Below are positions 8,044 through 15,797 of a stretch of 27,918 nucleotides of DNA, piece by piece. Numbering within the stretch: the first letter of the stretch is position 1; every line of letters starts with the position of its first letter. Position numbers and translations under genes: made by a program. Location: positions 1-27,918 of the forward strand of contig CAYGAW010000190.1 in assembly GCA_964347945.1 (NCBI GenBank). The letters are read 5' to 3'. The notes beneath the pieces are model-generated. The model was not told where the DNA came from. It searched no databases and worked only from the letters and a program-made list of their open reading frames with translations. This DNA is from CAYGAW01 sp964347945 (lineage in GTDB: Bacteria > Chloroflexota > Anaerolineae > UBA7937 > B3-Chlor).

Positions 8044-8116
8044 AGCCACCCATCGGACTCGAACCGACGACCTAGCGCTTACGAGGCGCTTGCTCTACCG
8101 ACTGAGCTAGGGTGGC
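8044..8116 (-). tRNA. tRNA-Thr (anticodon CGT)
   Basis: The 73-base cloverleaf is complete. The acceptor arms GCCACCC and GGGTGGC pair fully, the D arm is GCTC/GAGC, the anticodon stem AGCGC/GCGCT encloses loop CTCGTAA (anticodon CGT, reading ACG), and the T arm is GTCGG/CCGAT around TTCGAGT. The discriminator is U and the CCA end is not encoded (CCT follows). It lies five bases after tRNA-Lys and shares its promoter and terminator. Confidence 0.96.
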
Positions 8117-8121
8117 TCAGA

Positions 8122-8196
8122 TGGGCCGTGCTGGATTCGAACCAGCGACACCCTGCTTAAAAGGCAGGTGCTCTAACCAGACTGAGCTAACGGCCC
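8122..8196 (-). tRNA. tRNA-Lys (anticodon TTT)
   Basis: The 75-base cloverleaf has acceptor arms GGGCCGT/ACGGCCC, D arm GCTC/GAGC with a ten-base loop, anticodon stem CCTGC/GCAGG around CTTTTAA (anticodon TTT), and T arm GCTGG/CCAGC around TTCGAAT. The discriminator is A and CCA is not encoded. It is the first gene of the two-tRNA unit. Confidence 0.96.
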
Positions 8197-8200
8197 ATCA

Positions 8201-8214
8201 GGGGTTGAAACCCC
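8201..8214. repeat. Perfect hairpin at the predicted 5' end of the pre-tRNA
   Basis: GGGGTT and AACCCC form a six-base inverted repeat with a two-base centre. It sits between the -10 box of the tRNA promoter and the mature 5' end of tRNA-Lys, so the transcript would start at or in this stem. A DNA operator is the other possibility. Confidence 0.45.
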
Positions 8215-8221
8215 TATCGGA

Positions 8222-8250
8222 AGTATAGCACAAGGTGGAAAGGATTTCAA
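8222..8250 (-). promoter_or_regulatory. Sigma-70-type promoter of the tRNA-Lys/tRNA-Thr unit
   Basis: On the minus strand TTGAAA (8250-8245) is followed after 17 bases by TATACT (8227-8222), with transcription expected to start near 8215, about 18 bases before mature tRNA-Lys. Confidence 0.85.
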
Positions 8251-8309
8251 CCCTGCCGAGAAAGTCGTGGGAGGCCGCGAGGGCGGCGTGAACTGCGTCT
8301 TGCCGGGTG

Positions 8310-8318
8310 TGATATAAT
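8310..8318 (+). promoter_or_regulatory. Extended -10 promoter of the D-cysteine desulfhydrase-type gene
   Basis: TGATATAAT carries a perfect TATAAT (8313-8318) with the TGn extension. No good -35 box lies at 16-18 bases. Transcription would start near 8325, about 33 bases before the ATG, divergent from the tRNA promoter. Confidence 0.65.
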
Positions 8319-8357
8319 AGAGCATCGACCGCCAAGATATGATAACGAGGTGACACG

Positions 8358-9347
8358 ATGTTGAGATCCGAGATTCCTCGGGTGCCAATTGCCTACCTGC
8401 CTACACCAGTGGTGGAGATGAAACGCCTGTCACAGGAGCTGGGCGGGCCCCGGCTCTTCGTCAAGCGGGATGATCAGACCGGACTGGCCACCGGAGGGAA
8501 CAAGACGCGCAAACTCGAGTTCCTCATTGCCGAGGCCCTGGCCGAGGGCGCCGACACCGTGCTCACCGCTGGCGCTCCGCAATCGAACCATGCTCGGCAA
8601 ACGGCGGCGGCAGCTGCGATGCATGGGCTTCGTTCGATTCTCATTCTTCAAGGGTCTCCTCCCAGAGACTGGAACGGCAATCTGTTGCTCGACGACTTGC
8701 TGGGTGCTCGGGTCCGGTGGACAGGCGATAGGCCTCTGCACGAGATGATGATAGAGATCGCGGTGGAAGAAGAAACCGCTGGTCGCCACCCCTACGCGAT
8801 TCCTGTGGGAGGCTCCAATCCGACGGGTGCCCTGGGCTACGTGGCGGCCATGGAGGAGTTACTCGGGCAATTGGAGGAATTGGCGCTCAATGTGGATGCC
8901 GTCGTCTTCGCTTCGAGCTCGGGAGGCACCCAAGCGGGCATTATGGTCGGAGCCAAGTCCTTGGGCTTCAAGGGGCAGGTCGTTGGTATCAGTGTGGCCA
9001 AGACGAAAAGGGGCTTGAGAGAGATCCTGCGAGAACTAGCGCTTGCGACGGCCGAGCTTCTGCGACAGGACCTGAGCTTCGATGAGGCTGACATCGTAGT
9101 CCACGACGACTACGTTGGGGGAGGCTATGGCGTACTGGGGGATGCAGAGCGCGAGGCAATCCGGCTAGTGGCCAGCACAGAAGGAATCCTGCTGGACCCG
9201 GTCTACACCGGCCGGGCCATGGCTGGGTTGCTCGACCTGATACGCAAGGGCGTCTTCGGGCGGCCGCAAACGGTGATGTTCTGGCACACGGGTGGCATCC
9301 CAGCGCTGTTTGCCTACAATCGAGGGTTGATGGAAGGAGCCCAGTAG
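8358..9347 (+). CDS. PLP-dependent D-cysteine desulfhydrase / ACC deaminase family enzyme
   Basis: A 329-residue fold-type II PLP enzyme. The cofactor lysine is K49 in TGGNKTRKLEF, and the conserved SNHARQ (76-81) and SSSGGTQAG (phosphate-binding loop) follow. True ACC deaminases have Glu in the 'VYEGK' motif and Leu in 'HLGG'; here these read VYTGRAMAGL and HTGGIPALF, the pattern of D-cysteine desulfhydrase and related D-amino-acid or sulfolactate-type lyases. The likely reaction is therefore D-cysteine to pyruvate, sulfide and ammonia, though L-cysteate sulfo-lyase is a close alternative. The ATG has GAGGTGA upstream. It is apparently a single-gene unit. Confidence 0.85.
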   Translation: MLRSEIPRVPIAYLPTPVVEMKRLSQELGGPRLFVKRDDQTGLATGGNKTRKLEFLIAEALAEGADTVLTAGAPQSNHARQTAAAAAMHGLRSILILQGSPPRDWNGNLLLDDLLGARVRWTGDRPLHEMMIEIAVEEETAGRHPYAIPVGGSNPTGALGYVAAMEELLGQLEELALNVDAVVFASSSGGTQAGIMVGAKSLGFKGQVVGISVAKTKRGLREILRELALATAELLRQDLSFDEADIVVHDDYVGGGYGVLGDAEREAIRLVASTEGILLDPVYTGRAMAGLLDLIRKGVFGRPQTVMFWHTGGIPALFAYNRGLMEGAQ

Positions 9348-9358
9348 ACACTCATTTA

Positions 9359-9388
9359 TTGGCTTCTGAACGCTAAGTCAGTTACAAT
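9359..9388 (+). promoter_or_regulatory. Possible promoter of polA
   Basis: TTGGCT (9359-9364) and TACAAT (9383-9388) are 18 bases apart, just after the stop codon of the preceding gene and 31 bases before the polA ATG. The match is moderate. Confidence 0.45.
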
Positions 9389-9418
9389 CACTCCAGATCC
9401 CCAGGAGGCGATGGTCGG

Positions 9419-12175
9419 ATGGCGAAGAAACTGGTGCTCGTGGACGGACATGCTCTTGCCTATCGCGCCTTCTTTGCCTTGCCGGTGGATGGGTTCTCCA
9501 CCTCCAAGGGCGAATTGACGAACGCGGTGTATGGCTTTACCATGATGCTTCTTCGCGCGTTGCAGGAGGAGAAGCCAGATTTCATCGCTGTCACTTTCGA
9601 CGCCCCCGCAGCCACTTTCCGCCACGAGGAGTTCGAAGAGTACAAAGCCCATCGCCCGCCCATGCGTGAGGAGATGCGCAGCCAGATGGAGCGCGTCCGC
9701 GAGGTTGTCCGGGTGATGAACATCCCCATCTTCGAGGTTCCCGGCTATGAAGCCGATGATCTCATAGGGTCCCTGGCCCAACAGGCCACCGATCGGGACC
9801 TGGACACTGTCGTCGTCACTGGCGACAACGATACTCTGCAGTTGGTGTCACCTACGGTGAGAGTAGTAACTCCAGGAGGCCACCGGCAGAGGTTCTCGGA
9901 CGCGAAGCTGTACGATGAGAAAGCCGTCAAAGAAAAATACGGCATAGATCCCTCCCTTCTGGCGGACTATAAGGGCCTGGTGGGTGATAAGTCAGATAAC
10001 ATCCCTGGTGTGGCAGGCGTGGGAGACAAGACAGCCCGCCAACTGATTCAGAGGTATGGCAGTATCGAGGAGATATACGCGCATCTGGATGAGATAGACT
10101 CCTCCCGGGCGAGAAAGGCGCTGGACGGCCAGCAGGAACAAGCCCTGCTGAGCAAGCGTTTGGCGACCATTGTCACCGACGTGCCCATAGAGTTGAATCT
10201 GGAAAAGTGCCGTACCAGCGATTATGACCGGGACAAGGTGATGGCTCTCTTCCGAGAGTTGGAGTTCAGGAGTCTCGTGCAGCGGCTGCCTGAGAGCGAC
10301 AGAGAGCAGGTTCAGCAGATGACGTTTTTCGCCCAGGCGCCCCTGGAAGCGGGAGAGCACACCGCCGTGGTCGAAGAAGAACAACTGACCTCGTTGCTGA
10401 ATGAGCTCTCGCGGTCTAAACGAATCGCCCTCGATGTGGAAACCACGAGTCCGGACGCCATGAAAGCAGAGTTGGTGGGCCTCTCCTTCGCGACAGAGGC
10501 CGGGCGGGCGTTCTACGTGCCTGTAGGGCACTTGCTGGCCCAGGACGTGGGGGGGCAACTTCCCATGAGGCTCGTCGTCGAGCGCCTGCGGCCCGTGCTG
10601 GAGGAAGCGGGCATTTCCAAGGCGGCCCACAATGGTAAGTATGACCTCACCGTATTGGCTCGCCACGGCATTGCCGTAAAAGGGTTGGATTTCGACACCA
10701 TGATTGCCGCCTATCTCATTGAGCCCTCGCGGCGAGGGTTCGGTCTGAAGGACCTGGCCTGGAGCAAGCTCGGTCTGGAGATGAAGCCGATCACCGACCT
10801 CATCGGCAAAGGTCGCGATCAGATTACATTGGCCCAGGTGTCCATCAGTGATGCGGCTGCCTACGCAGCAGCTGACGCTGATGCGACCCTGCGGCTGGTG
10901 TCGGTACTGGAGCAGGAGTTGCGGCAACGTGAGCAATGGGAGCTGTTCCTTGACGTGGAGATGCCCATAGTTGAAGTGCTGATGGCCATGGAGATGGCGG
11001 GCGTTGCCCTGGACACGGACGAGTTGATGCAGATCTCGAGGGGCATGCATCAGCGCATCCAAGCTCTGGAGAAGGAAATCCAGGACCTGGCAGGCCATCC
11101 GTTCAACGTTAGCTCCACTCAGCAGCTGGGCGAGGTCCTTTTTGAGGAGTTGGGTTTGCCTGGCAAGGCCAAGACGAAGACAGGCTATTCGACGAGGGCG
11201 AGCGTGTTGGAGGAACTCAAGGATCTACACCCCATCATCGACCTGATTCTGGAGCATCGACAACTGACCAAGATCAAGTCCACCTACGTGGATGCCTTGC
11301 CCCTACTCGTGAATAGGGACACCGGGCGTGTGCATACCTCCTATAACCAGACAGGCACGGTGACGGGCCGCGTTTCTTCCAGTGACCCCAATCTGCAGAA
11401 CATCCCGGTCCGGACCGAGTTGGGTCGCCACGTGCGCGGTGCCTTCGTGGCTCAGGAGGGGTGGATGCTGCTGGGGGCAGACTACTCTCAGGTGGAATTG
11501 CGCATCCTGGCCCACATCTCACAGGATCCGGAGTTGCTCGCAGCTTTCGCTCGCGGCGAGGACATCCATGCCAGCACTGCCTCCACGGTTTTCCAGGTGC
11601 CTCTCGATGCGGTGACCCCGGCGATGCGTCGCATCGCCAAAATCATCAACTTCGGCATCATCTACGGCATGGGCGAGTACGGGCTGGCCCAGAGAACAGA
11701 TCTGTCGGTGGAAGAGGCCCGCGAGTTCATCGCCAACTACTTCGGCCGCTACGAGCACGTGCAGGAGTATGTGGAACGGACCAAGGAGGAGGCCCGAGAG
11801 CAGGGCTGCGTATCGACCCTGTTGGGGCGTCGGCGCTACTTCCCAGAACTGCAATCCACGAGCCGGGCTCACTCTGGAGTGAAGCGCGCTGCTGAGCGAG
11901 AGGCGATCAACATGCCCATTCAAGGCTCGGCCGCTGATATCCTGAAGATAGCGATGGTGCGCTTGCATCGTGCCCTTAAGGAGAAGGACTGGGCCGCGCG
12001 CATGATTCTCCAGGTCCATGATGAGTTGGTGCTGGAGGTTCCTCGCGAGGAGGTCGAGCCTGTGGCCCATCTGGTAGGTTCCACCATGGAGAATGCCTGG
12101 GCTCTGGATGCTCCGCTGAAGGTAGATCTGAAAGTCGGCAGGAACTGGGAACGGATGGAGGCCTACCAGGCCTAG
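9419..12175 (+). CDS. polA: DNA polymerase I, with intact proofreading domain
   Basis: A 918-residue family A polymerase for repair and Okazaki-fragment processing. Residues 1-290 form the 5'-3' (FEN-like) nuclease (LVDGHALAYRAFFALP, YEADDLIG, TGDNDTLQLV). Residues 310-500 form the 3'-5' exonuclease, with all four acidic residues present: D339 and E341 in LDVETT, D426 in FDTMIAA, D486 with Y482 in YAAAD. The polymerase has motif A GADYSQVELR (D688), motif B RRIAKIINFGIIYG (R737, K741, F745, Y749) and motif C QVHDELVLEV (D868, E869). The start at 9419 has AGGAGG ten bases upstream; an out-of-frame ATG at 9411 leads nowhere. argS follows two bases after the stop. Confidence 0.97.
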   Translation: MAKKLVLVDGHALAYRAFFALPVDGFSTSKGELTNAVYGFTMMLLRALQEEKPDFIAVTFDAPAATFRHEEFEEYKAHRPPMREEMRSQMERVREVVRVMNIPIFEVPGYEADDLIGSLAQQATDRDLDTVVVTGDNDTLQLVSPTVRVVTPGGHRQRFSDAKLYDEKAVKEKYGIDPSLLADYKGLVGDKSDNIPGVAGVGDKTARQLIQRYGSIEEIYAHLDEIDSSRARKALDGQQEQALLSKRLATIVTDVPIELNLEKCRTSDYDRDKVMALFRELEFRSLVQRLPESDREQVQQMTFFAQAPLEAGEHTAVVEEEQLTSLLNELSRSKRIALDVETTSPDAMKAELVGLSFATEAGRAFYVPVGHLLAQDVGGQLPMRLVVERLRPVLEEAGISKAAHNGKYDLTVLARHGIAVKGLDFDTMIAAYLIEPSRRGFGLKDLAWSKLGLEMKPITDLIGKGRDQITLAQVSISDAAAYAAADADATLRLVSVLEQELRQREQWELFLDVEMPIVEVLMAMEMAGVALDTDELMQISRGMHQRIQALEKEIQDLAGHPFNVSSTQQLGEVLFEELGLPGKAKTKTGYSTRASVLEELKDLHPIIDLILEHRQLTKIKSTYVDALPLLVNRDTGRVHTSYNQTGTVTGRVSSSDPNLQNIPVRTELGRHVRGAFVAQEGWMLLGADYSQVELRILAHISQDPELLAAFARGEDIHASTASTVFQVPLDAVTPAMRRIAKIINFGIIYGMGEYGLAQRTDLSVEEAREFIANYFGRYEHVQEYVERTKEEAREQGCVSTLLGRRRYFPELQSTSRAHSGVKRAAEREAINMPIQGSAADILKIAMVRLHRALKEKDWAARMILQVHDELVLEVPREEVEPVAHLVGSTMENAWALDAPLKVDLKVGRNWERMEAYQA

Positions 12176-12177
12176 CC

Positions 12178-13848
12178 ATGGTTGAGCAACCACTACACAG
12201 AATCGAGTCTCTGGTTCGAGAGGCCGTCGTATCGGCTCAGGAAGCTGGAGACTTGCCTCCGTTTGATCTCCCGCCCTTGACTGTGGAGCGCCCGCAGCGC
12301 GAGGAGCATGGCGACTACGCGACCACCGCAGGTATGCAGTTGGCTGGAATGGCCCGCACGTCCCCTCTGCGCATAGCGGAGGCCATTGCAGCTCGGATCC
12401 CCAAGACAAACTTCCTCTCCAAGGTGGAGGTGGCCAAACCCGGCTTTGTCAACTTCACTCTCGACGACCAGTGGTTGGTGCGACAGGTAGAGGAGATACT
12501 GGCAGCTGGGGACAGATATGGGAATCTGAGCCTGGGCGAAGGACAAAAGGTGCAGGTTGAGTATGGGAGCGCCAACCCCACGGGACCTTTGCACGTGGGC
12601 TTTGGACGAAATACCGTGATAGGCGACAGCCTGGCCAATGTCCTGGAGGCAGCGGGCTACGATGTGCAGCGGGAATACTACGTCAACGACGCAGGCACTC
12701 AGATGAGGCTGTTTGCCGAGACACTATATGCTCGCTATGCTCAAGCCCTGGGCCGCGACGAGCCGATTCCCGACGATGGCTATCGCGGCGCCTACATGGT
12801 TGGGTTGGGGGATGCCATTGCTCGCCAGGAAGGTGACAGGTTCCTGGGCATGCCCCGCGAGCAGGCGGTGGATGGGATCTATGAGATAGGCCTGGAGAGG
12901 ATGCTGGCTTCGATCAAGGATGATCTGGGCCTGATGGGCATCACCTATGATCGGTGGTTTTCCGAGCGCAGCGTATATGACAGTGGGCTCTTCGACCGCG
13001 TCTTGGCCATGCTGCGTGAGGAAGGCCATGTGGCGGAGCGGGAGGGAGCGGTCTGGTTTACCTCCAGCGAACTGGGTGATGACAAGGATAACGTCCTCAT
13101 CCGATCGGACGGCGAACCAGGATACCTGGCTTCGGACATCGCCTATCACTATGACAAGTTCGTAGAGCGGGGTTTCGACCGAGTGATAGACGTCTGGGGC
13201 GCCGACCATCAGGGGCACGTGCCCAGGATGAAGGCGGCCATGAGAGCGATAGGCATAAACCCGGATAACCTGATCCTCATCGTCTATCAGTTGGTGACCT
13301 TGAGGCGGGGTGACGAGATAGTGCGGCTGTCCAAGCGAACGGGGGACATCATCACCCTGCGCGAGGTCCTGGAGGAGATTGGTGCGGATGCCGTGCGTTT
13401 CCTCCTTTTGGGCCGCGCGGCCGATAGTCAGATGGACCTGGACCTGGATCTGGCGAAGGAACAATCCGCCGAGAACCCCGTGTACTATGTGCAATACGGG
13501 CACGCCCGCATAGCGAGCATTCTCCGCTATGGTCAAGGAATAGACTTCGGTGATGGTGATGTGTCACTGTTGGGTCACCCTGCGGAGTTGGCATTGATCC
13601 GCCAGATGCTTCGCTTGCCCGAGGTACTCGAGCAGTGCGTGACGAGCCTGAGCCCCCACTATCTGCCGTACTATGCTCAGGAGCTGGCCGGTGCTTTCCA
13701 TCCGTTCTACAAGCAGTGCCGGGTGGTCTCGTCGATCCCCGAGGACATGCCCCTTAACAAGGCACGGTTGAAGCTGGTAGCTGCGGCGAAGATAGTGTTG
13801 GCCCGGGTCCTGGCTCTCATGGGTGTAAGTGCGCCCGAGACCATGTGA
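12178..13848 (+). CDS. argS: Arginyl-tRNA synthetase
   Basis: A 556-residue class I synthetase that charges tRNA-Arg. An N-terminal Add-1-type domain (about 1-115) is followed by SANPTGPLHVGFGRN, the HIGH-motif region (139-142), REYYVNDAGTQM, WGADHQGHVPRM (341-351) and a KMSKS-like VRLSKRTGD (382-390). The DALR anticodon-binding domain fills the C-terminal 110 residues (YVQYGHARI onward). The fourth residue of the HIGH motif is Phe rather than His, which is unusual for class I enzymes. The ATG lies two bases after the polA stop without its own good ribosome site, so translation is probably coupled. Confidence 0.96.
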   Translation: MVEQPLHRIESLVREAVVSAQEAGDLPPFDLPPLTVERPQREEHGDYATTAGMQLAGMARTSPLRIAEAIAARIPKTNFLSKVEVAKPGFVNFTLDDQWLVRQVEEILAAGDRYGNLSLGEGQKVQVEYGSANPTGPLHVGFGRNTVIGDSLANVLEAAGYDVQREYYVNDAGTQMRLFAETLYARYAQALGRDEPIPDDGYRGAYMVGLGDAIARQEGDRFLGMPREQAVDGIYEIGLERMLASIKDDLGLMGITYDRWFSERSVYDSGLFDRVLAMLREEGHVAEREGAVWFTSSELGDDKDNVLIRSDGEPGYLASDIAYHYDKFVERGFDRVIDVWGADHQGHVPRMKAAMRAIGINPDNLILIVYQLVTLRRGDEIVRLSKRTGDIITLREVLEEIGADAVRFLLLGRAADSQMDLDLDLAKEQSAENPVYYVQYGHARIASILRYGQGIDFGDGDVSLLGHPAELALIRQMLRLPEVLEQCVTSLSPHYLPYYAQELAGAFHPFYKQCRVVSSIPEDMPLNKARLKLVAAAKIVLARVLALMGVSAPETM

Positions 13849-13886
13849 GCGATGCGAAGGCCGGGAACGGAGGGCGGTTGGGCTGA

Positions 13887-13915
13887 TTGACTACCTCTTC
13901 ATCCCATGGTATAAT
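13887..13915 (+). promoter_or_regulatory. Sigma-70-type promoter of tRNA-Val and probably trmI-degV
   Basis: TTGACT (13887-13892) and TATAAT (13910-13915) are separated by exactly 17 bases. Transcription would begin near 13922, a few bases before mature tRNA-Val. Confidence 0.88.
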
Positions 13916-13926
13916 GTGAACCACGA

Positions 13927-13999
13927 GGGCGGGTAGCTCAGTTGGGAGAGCGCTTCCCTTACAAGGAAGAGGTCGCAGGTTCGAGTCCTGTCCCGCCCA
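13927..13999 (+). tRNA. tRNA-Val (anticodon TAC)
   Basis: The 73-base cloverleaf has acceptor arms GGGCGGG/CCCGCCC, D arm GCTC/GAGC, anticodon stem CTTCC/GGAAG around CTTACAA (anticodon TAC), and T arm GCAGG/CCTGT around TTCGAGT, which carries A58. The discriminator is A and no CCA is encoded. No terminator lies between it and trmI 34 bases downstream. Confidence 0.96.
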
Positions 14000-14033
14000 T
14001 TCTTCTCGCATCTGGATAGGAATCGACTGAGAA

Positions 14034-14807
14034 ATGACCGTGGCGGAAGAAGAAGACCTGGTGCTCCTGCTGGGCAAAGACGGGAAGCGATTCATAGTCC
14101 GTCTTAGGCCCGGAGATGAGCTCCACACGCACCGGGGCTTCATCAGACACGATGACATCCTGGGACGACCCCTGGGAAGCCAGTTGACCTCCCATCTTGG
14201 ACACGCCTTCTACCTTCTGCGCCCTTCCGTCCACGACTTGATTATGAATGCCAGGCGTGAGAGTCAGATCATCTATCCCAAAGAGAGCGGCTATGCGCTG
14301 CTGAAGATGAACATCGTATCCGGGACGAGGGTTATCGAGGCGGGCACGGGTAGTGGTGCGATGACCATAGCCTTGGCACAAAGCGTGATGCCCACAGGCA
14401 AGGTCTTCTCCTATGAGCGGAGAGAGGACATGATCGAGGTGGCCAGACGTAACCTCTCGGAGTTGGACTTGTTACAGTACGTAGAGCTGAAGTGTCGAGG
14501 CATCGCCGAGGGATTCGACGAGAGGGAGATTGACGCCCTGTTCATGGATGTGAGGGAGCCGCAGTTCTACGTTGGCCAGGCAAAGGAAGCCCTGGCCGGG
14601 GGAGGGTTCTTCGGAGCTCTGGTGCCGACCGCCAATCAAGTGTCGGCGCTCTTGGACAGGTTGCAGGACGAGAGTTTTGTGGATCTGGAGGTGAGCGAGA
14701 TACTGCTGAGGCACTACAAGACTGTGCCCGCTCGCCTGCGGCCCGAAGACCGTATGGTGGCCCACACCGGCTACCTGGTGTTCGGACGGCCTGTGAAAGG
14801 GGGGTGA
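14034..14807 (+). CDS. trmI: tRNA (adenine-58-N1)-methyltransferase TrmI
   Basis: A 257-residue AdoMet-dependent enzyme that makes m1A58 in the T loop of tRNAs. The N-terminal beta domain carries HTHRGFIRHDDILG (31-44); the Rossmann core has the AdoMet loop VIEAGTGSGAMT (100-111), acidic E128 in SYERRED, and the catalytic-loop motif MDVREP with D172. Length fits bacterial and archaeal TrmI. It starts 34 bases after tRNA-Val, with only a weak GGA-type ribosome site, and its stop overlaps the degV start (TGATG), so tRNA-Val, trmI and degV appear to form one transcription unit. Confidence 0.93.
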   Translation: MTVAEEEDLVLLLGKDGKRFIVRLRPGDELHTHRGFIRHDDILGRPLGSQLTSHLGHAFYLLRPSVHDLIMNARRESQIIYPKESGYALLKMNIVSGTRVIEAGTGSGAMTIALAQSVMPTGKVFSYERREDMIEVARRNLSELDLLQYVELKCRGIAEGFDEREIDALFMDVREPQFYVGQAKEALAGGGFFGALVPTANQVSALLDRLQDESFVDLEVSEILLRHYKTVPARLRPEDRMVAHTGYLVFGRPVKGG

Positions 14808-15670
14808 TGGACGGCAGCAAGATAGGGATCGTGACCGATAGCAGTTGTGACTTGTCCAGGGCTGAGGCAAATCGTTTGGGGGTGGTTCTGGTTCCTCTGG
14901 CGGTCAGCTTTGGGCCTGAGACGTACCTCGATGGGGAGCTCTCCCATGACGGATTTTGGGAGAAGGCCGAAGGTCCCTATTGGCCCACTAGTTCGCAACC
15001 GTCCGTAGGTGCCTTCGAGGAAGCCTTTGCCCCCTTGGTGGATGAGGGATGCCACGTGCTGTGTCTAACCCTCACCAGCCATCACAGCGGAAGCTATAGC
15101 AGCGCCTGGGCAGCCGCTCAAAGGTTCGGCGACAGCGTAACCGTGGTTGATTCCCTCAGCGTGTCTGCCGGCCTGGCTTGGCAGGTCAAGGTTGCGGTGG
15201 AGGCCGCCGAGCAAGGGATGGCATTGGAGGACATTACCGCTCTGCTGCGTGATATGTCCAGAAGGACCAGGCTCTTCGCTGTTGTGGACACCGTGGAGTA
15301 CGTCAGGAGAGGCGGCAGAGTGGCGAAAGTCATGCCGATTCTGGGTCGGATGATGAAGGCCTTCGATGTCAAGCTCATGCTCAAGATGGTGGACGGTGAG
15401 CTAGATCTCCTGGCGACACAGCGTTCGTACGAGAAGGCTTTGAACAGGATCCAGGCGGAGGTGATCTCTTGGTCACCGGTCGAAAAGCTGGGAATACTCC
15501 ACACCCGGCTTCTGGACCATGCGACAAGCTTTGCGCACACGTTGGCTGCCTCGACCGGCTTCCCTGTGGAACAGATTACAATCTCGGAGGCAGGCCCAGC
15601 GCTGGCTACACACGCGGGGCCACGCGTGATCGGTGCCTTTGTGCTGCGCCAGACGGTGGGTGACGAGTAG
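14807..15670 (+). CDS. DegV family (fatty-acid-binding) protein
   Basis: A 287-residue DegV-fold protein. In studied Gram-positive homologues (FakB) these bind fatty acids and present them to the kinase FakA; no kinase gene is nearby, so the ligand here is open. Diagnostic features are GIVTDSSCDL (residues 7-16), the TSSQPS ligand motif (61-66), a middle SGSYSSA block, and VEYVRRGGRVAK. The ATG at 14807 overlaps the trmI TGA and has an AGGGGGG-type site; a GTG three bases earlier would add one residue and cannot be excluded. Confidence 0.92.
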   Translation: MDGSKIGIVTDSSCDLSRAEANRLGVVLVPLAVSFGPETYLDGELSHDGFWEKAEGPYWPTSSQPSVGAFEEAFAPLVDEGCHVLCLTLTSHHSGSYSSAWAAAQRFGDSVTVVDSLSVSAGLAWQVKVAVEAAEQGMALEDITALLRDMSRRTRLFAVVDTVEYVRRGGRVAKVMPILGRMMKAFDVKLMLKMVDGELDLLATQRSYEKALNRIQAEVISWSPVEKLGILHTRLLDHATSFAHTLAASTGFPVEQITISEAGPALATHAGPRVIGAFVLRQTVGDE

Positions 15671-15797
15671 GGCCGGAAGGCGGGAGCACGGAGGCGAGAT
15701 ATACATCGATCCACACACCCGAGTGTTCACCTGCATGGTGCGCCGCAGATTGAGGACGACGCGCTGATCGGGGGCGCGGCGACAACGGAGGGCAACC

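Noticed and set aside
7210..8160. Plus-strand open frame of 316 codons across the TPR-propeller gene and tRNAs
   Set aside because: It reads antisense through a gene with clear repeats and through the tRNA-Thr gene and into tRNA-Lys, so it is not coding.
8300..8305. TTGCCG as -35 box of the D-cysteine desulfhydrase-type gene
   Set aside because: It is only seven bases from the TATAAT box, too close for a promoter; the extended -10 explains the site better.
9992..11098. Long minus-strand open frame opposite polA
   Set aside because: It is antisense to a fully conserved polymerase gene, has a low-complexity His/Gln/Leu-rich translation and no recognisable domain.
12724..13536. Minus-strand open frame of 270 codons opposite argS
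   Set aside because: Antisense shadow of a conserved synthetase gene, with no domain and no ribosome site.
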